From: Acetofilamentum sp.
Lineage (GTDB): Bacteria > Bacteroidota > Bacteroidia > Bacteroidales > JAFGUD01
Direction: 5' to 3'
NCBI GenBank assembly: GCA_020722645.1
Contig: DYKL01000187.1
Coordinates: 1-7,052 of the forward strand
Length of the DNA stretch: 7,052 nt
Shown: positions 6,601-7,052 of the stretch, one piece after another
Numbering within the stretch: the first letter of the stretch is position 1
Layout: each line of letters opens with the position of its first letter
Position numbers and translations under genes: made by a program
The notes under the pieces: model-generated
Told to the model about the DNA's origin: nothing
Databases searched by the model: none
Seen by the model: the letters and a program-made list of their open reading frames with translations, nothing else

Positions 6601-7020
6601 ATAAACTTTCCAGACATCATCAAAATTTCTGAAATTGGAATCAATTAGTGAAGTCAGTGAATGATACTTCAATTCACCTGATTTATTTGGAGCTAAATAC
6701 CCTAACTCGTTGAAAGCACCAACAAAAACGATACCGTTAGAGTCAAGTGCCAATGACAACACGCGTGAACTGTTGGGTAAATCTATTTGTCGCCAGTTTA
6801 CTCCATCGTATTCCAGTAGCCCTTTATTATTACCAAAATATAAAACTCCTCTGTTATCTGAAATAACTGCCCAGTTTTGTGTTTCGCCTGAGTATGTTTC
6901 AGCAGAATAGTTTGTTATAAAAGGGATACCGTATTTATTTATTTGACTGTTTAGACTTAATGCTAAAGTCAGAAATAATATAAAAAAGATTCTTTTAATC
7001 AATAGTTCGGCATATTTCAT
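3589..7020 (-). CDS. Transmembrane propeller sensor with SpoIIE/PP2C phosphatase output
   Basis: This 1143-residue inner-membrane protein probably senses a periplasmic signal and dephosphorylates a cytoplasmic Ser/Thr-phosphorylated partner, classically a STAS-type anti-anti-sigma factor; ligand and partner are unknown. Residues 1-25 are a signal peptide or anchor. Residues about 45-641 carry some 14 repeats of the two-component-regulator propeller type (such as LYFGNNKGLLEYDG at 60-73 and ILWIGTPDAVYTYD at 628-641), enough for two seven-bladed propellers. A Y_Y_Y domain follows (about 702-778, YSYFLEGFDKDWSKW), then a transmembrane helix (about 781-801), a charged coiled coil (about 803-865) and the linker SIHYASRIQRAILPP (870-884). 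The SpoIIE domain keeps its metal-binding acidic residues: SGD (Asp908), AADCTGHG (Asp925), DGMD (982-985), FSDG (Asp1073) and DD (1134-1135), so it should be active. No histidine kinase or receiver domain is present. The promoter is probably beyond the window edge. Confidence 0.93.
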   Translation of the reverse strand: MKYAELLIKRIFFILFLTLALSLNSQINKYGIPFITNYSAETYSGETQNWAVISDNRGVLYFGNNKGLLEYDGVNWRQIDLPNSSRVLSLALDSNGIVFVGAFNELGYLAPNKSGELKYHSLTSLIDSNFRNFDDVWKVYTTSDAVYFGSINYLFKYDYEKITIVGNSYDKKGNLFFFVSDNDIFLGNYLDGLLKYNSEIFQNFLNSDYFAEKYITGLVKIDEQNILIATYLSGIYIFNKTNGVDTLQISIPSFTNEILKKSVILNASKIGNNHFAFSTNSSGLIITDEKFNIINILSSEEKIMDNTIYDTKNTFFQPIWAALNNGISKIEFYSPFRYFDKSFGYEGSVYDIIEYKDKIYFATNVGVYYLNYDQNDLPFFKKTELQKDNPTIECWTFTKIIENNEEKLVVGTNFGIFYVQENLSKKLIINNKNEESDFSVKSFQVSRYNKNILYVGLDNSLYILEFNGNNWILKNEYRIEQDIRSICEENSNTIWLGTSYSGVYKITGDSDYVYYGSEKGFPDLKDIVINLYKDEPIFATPEGLYTYQWENDSIIKFEEFGKEFSSGKFGFYKSVYSENNIWLSCFSEDKYENIIQISLENEDKINRKPYKRPNFKGIHALYYDEEGILWIGTPDAVYTYDTKYHKNYEQKHQTLIRKVYLKNDSILFYGTFYSLNDKNDSILIPSVIQNDEYKNILKYNCNTIIFEWSASFFEDEFSNEYSYFLEGFDKDWSKWTKETKFVFTNLPEGDYIFRVKSKNKYGIEGTEATYSFTILPPWYRTIIAFIFYIIFTALAVFLIVKWYTRKLKKENIRLENMVLDRTAEIRQKNAELEQQKEEIEAQRDEIEAQRDVLVEKNREIEEKSQNINASIHYASRIQRAILPPLTPIESAFSEYFILYMPRDIVSGDFYWFRENKQRFYFVAADCTGHGVPGAFMSMLGVSLLNEIIEKYPNYEAFEILNLLRKNIIKSLHQKDEHAKTQDGMDLALIIYNAENNEVMYSGANNPLVLVRDKNNSIEEFSVLDCKSNENENAFLFEFKADKMPIGVHLKDEVSFTQIKFKALKNDTFYIFSDGYPDQFGGEKGQKFMIRNLKQLFINLYNTHLNEQQKILKDKFFEWIETPNVKTNKTYKQIDDVLIVAVKI
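4469..4509 (-). repeat. 21-bp in-frame duplication in the coiled-coil coding region
   Basis: A 20-base segment at 4469-4488 is repeated exactly at 4490-4509, a 21-bp period. It encodes two successive EIEAQRD heptads (about residues 839-852 of the phosphatase sensor). Because it adds exactly one heptad, the coiled-coil register is kept. It probably arose by slippage or unequal exchange and could vary between strains. Confidence 0.8.
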
Positions 7021-7052
7021 AGTAATTTGTTAATATTCAGCGAATTATGTTT
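7021..7052 (-). other. Leader of the phosphatase sensor gene (cut by window edge)
   Basis: Only 32 bases upstream of the ATG are present. They contain no TAnnTTTG element and no clear Shine-Dalgarno sequence. The promoter should lie beyond the right edge. Confidence 0.4.

Overview
The window looks like a chromosomal segment from a member of the Bacteroidetes (Bacteroidota). It is strongly AT-rich. It carries a GldD-type lipoprotein, which is a lineage marker of that phylum, and a periplasmic two-component-propeller/Y_Y_Y sensor of the kind common there. Its one convincing promoter matches the Bacteroidetes form TTG-N(17-23)-TAnnTTTG rather than the usual -35/-10. No gene points to a narrower taxon. 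No phage, plasmid, CRISPR, tRNA or rRNA gene is visible.

Layout. Positions 1-966 hold no credible gene but contain several repeats: two copies of a diverged 51-bp direct repeat whose differences look protein-coding, a 120-bp imperfect palindrome, a degenerate CACAAAG/CTTTGTG inverted repeat, and a perfect short dyad. A promoter at 918-947 reads into recF (967-2073, +). The gene gldD (2085-2660, +) follows after 11 bp, probably in the same transcript. Eight bases past the gldD stop begins an exact tandem array of five 32-bp units (2669-2828), each a hairpin. After a further 139 bp comes a Sfp-type 4'-phosphopantetheinyl transferase (2968-3612, +). Its 3' end overlaps by 24 bp the 3' end of a large convergent gene (3589-7020, -). 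That gene encodes a 1143-residue membrane sensor with about 14 periplasmic propeller blades, a Y_Y_Y domain, one transmembrane helix, a coiled coil and an intact SpoIIE/PP2C phosphatase domain.

How the genes fit together. RecF (recombinational repair) and GldD (gliding or type IX secretion envelope machinery) share no obvious pathway and are probably linked only by transcription. The phosphopantetheinyl transferase would activate a carrier protein that is not encoded here. The phosphatase sensor would turn an extracellular signal into dephosphorylation of a cytoplasmic partner, also not encoded here. No complete new multi-gene system can be supported. The points most worth a second look are the 5 x 32 bp hairpin array, the 120-bp palindrome, the paired coding-like relic, and the propeller sensor coupled to a phosphatase instead of a kinase.
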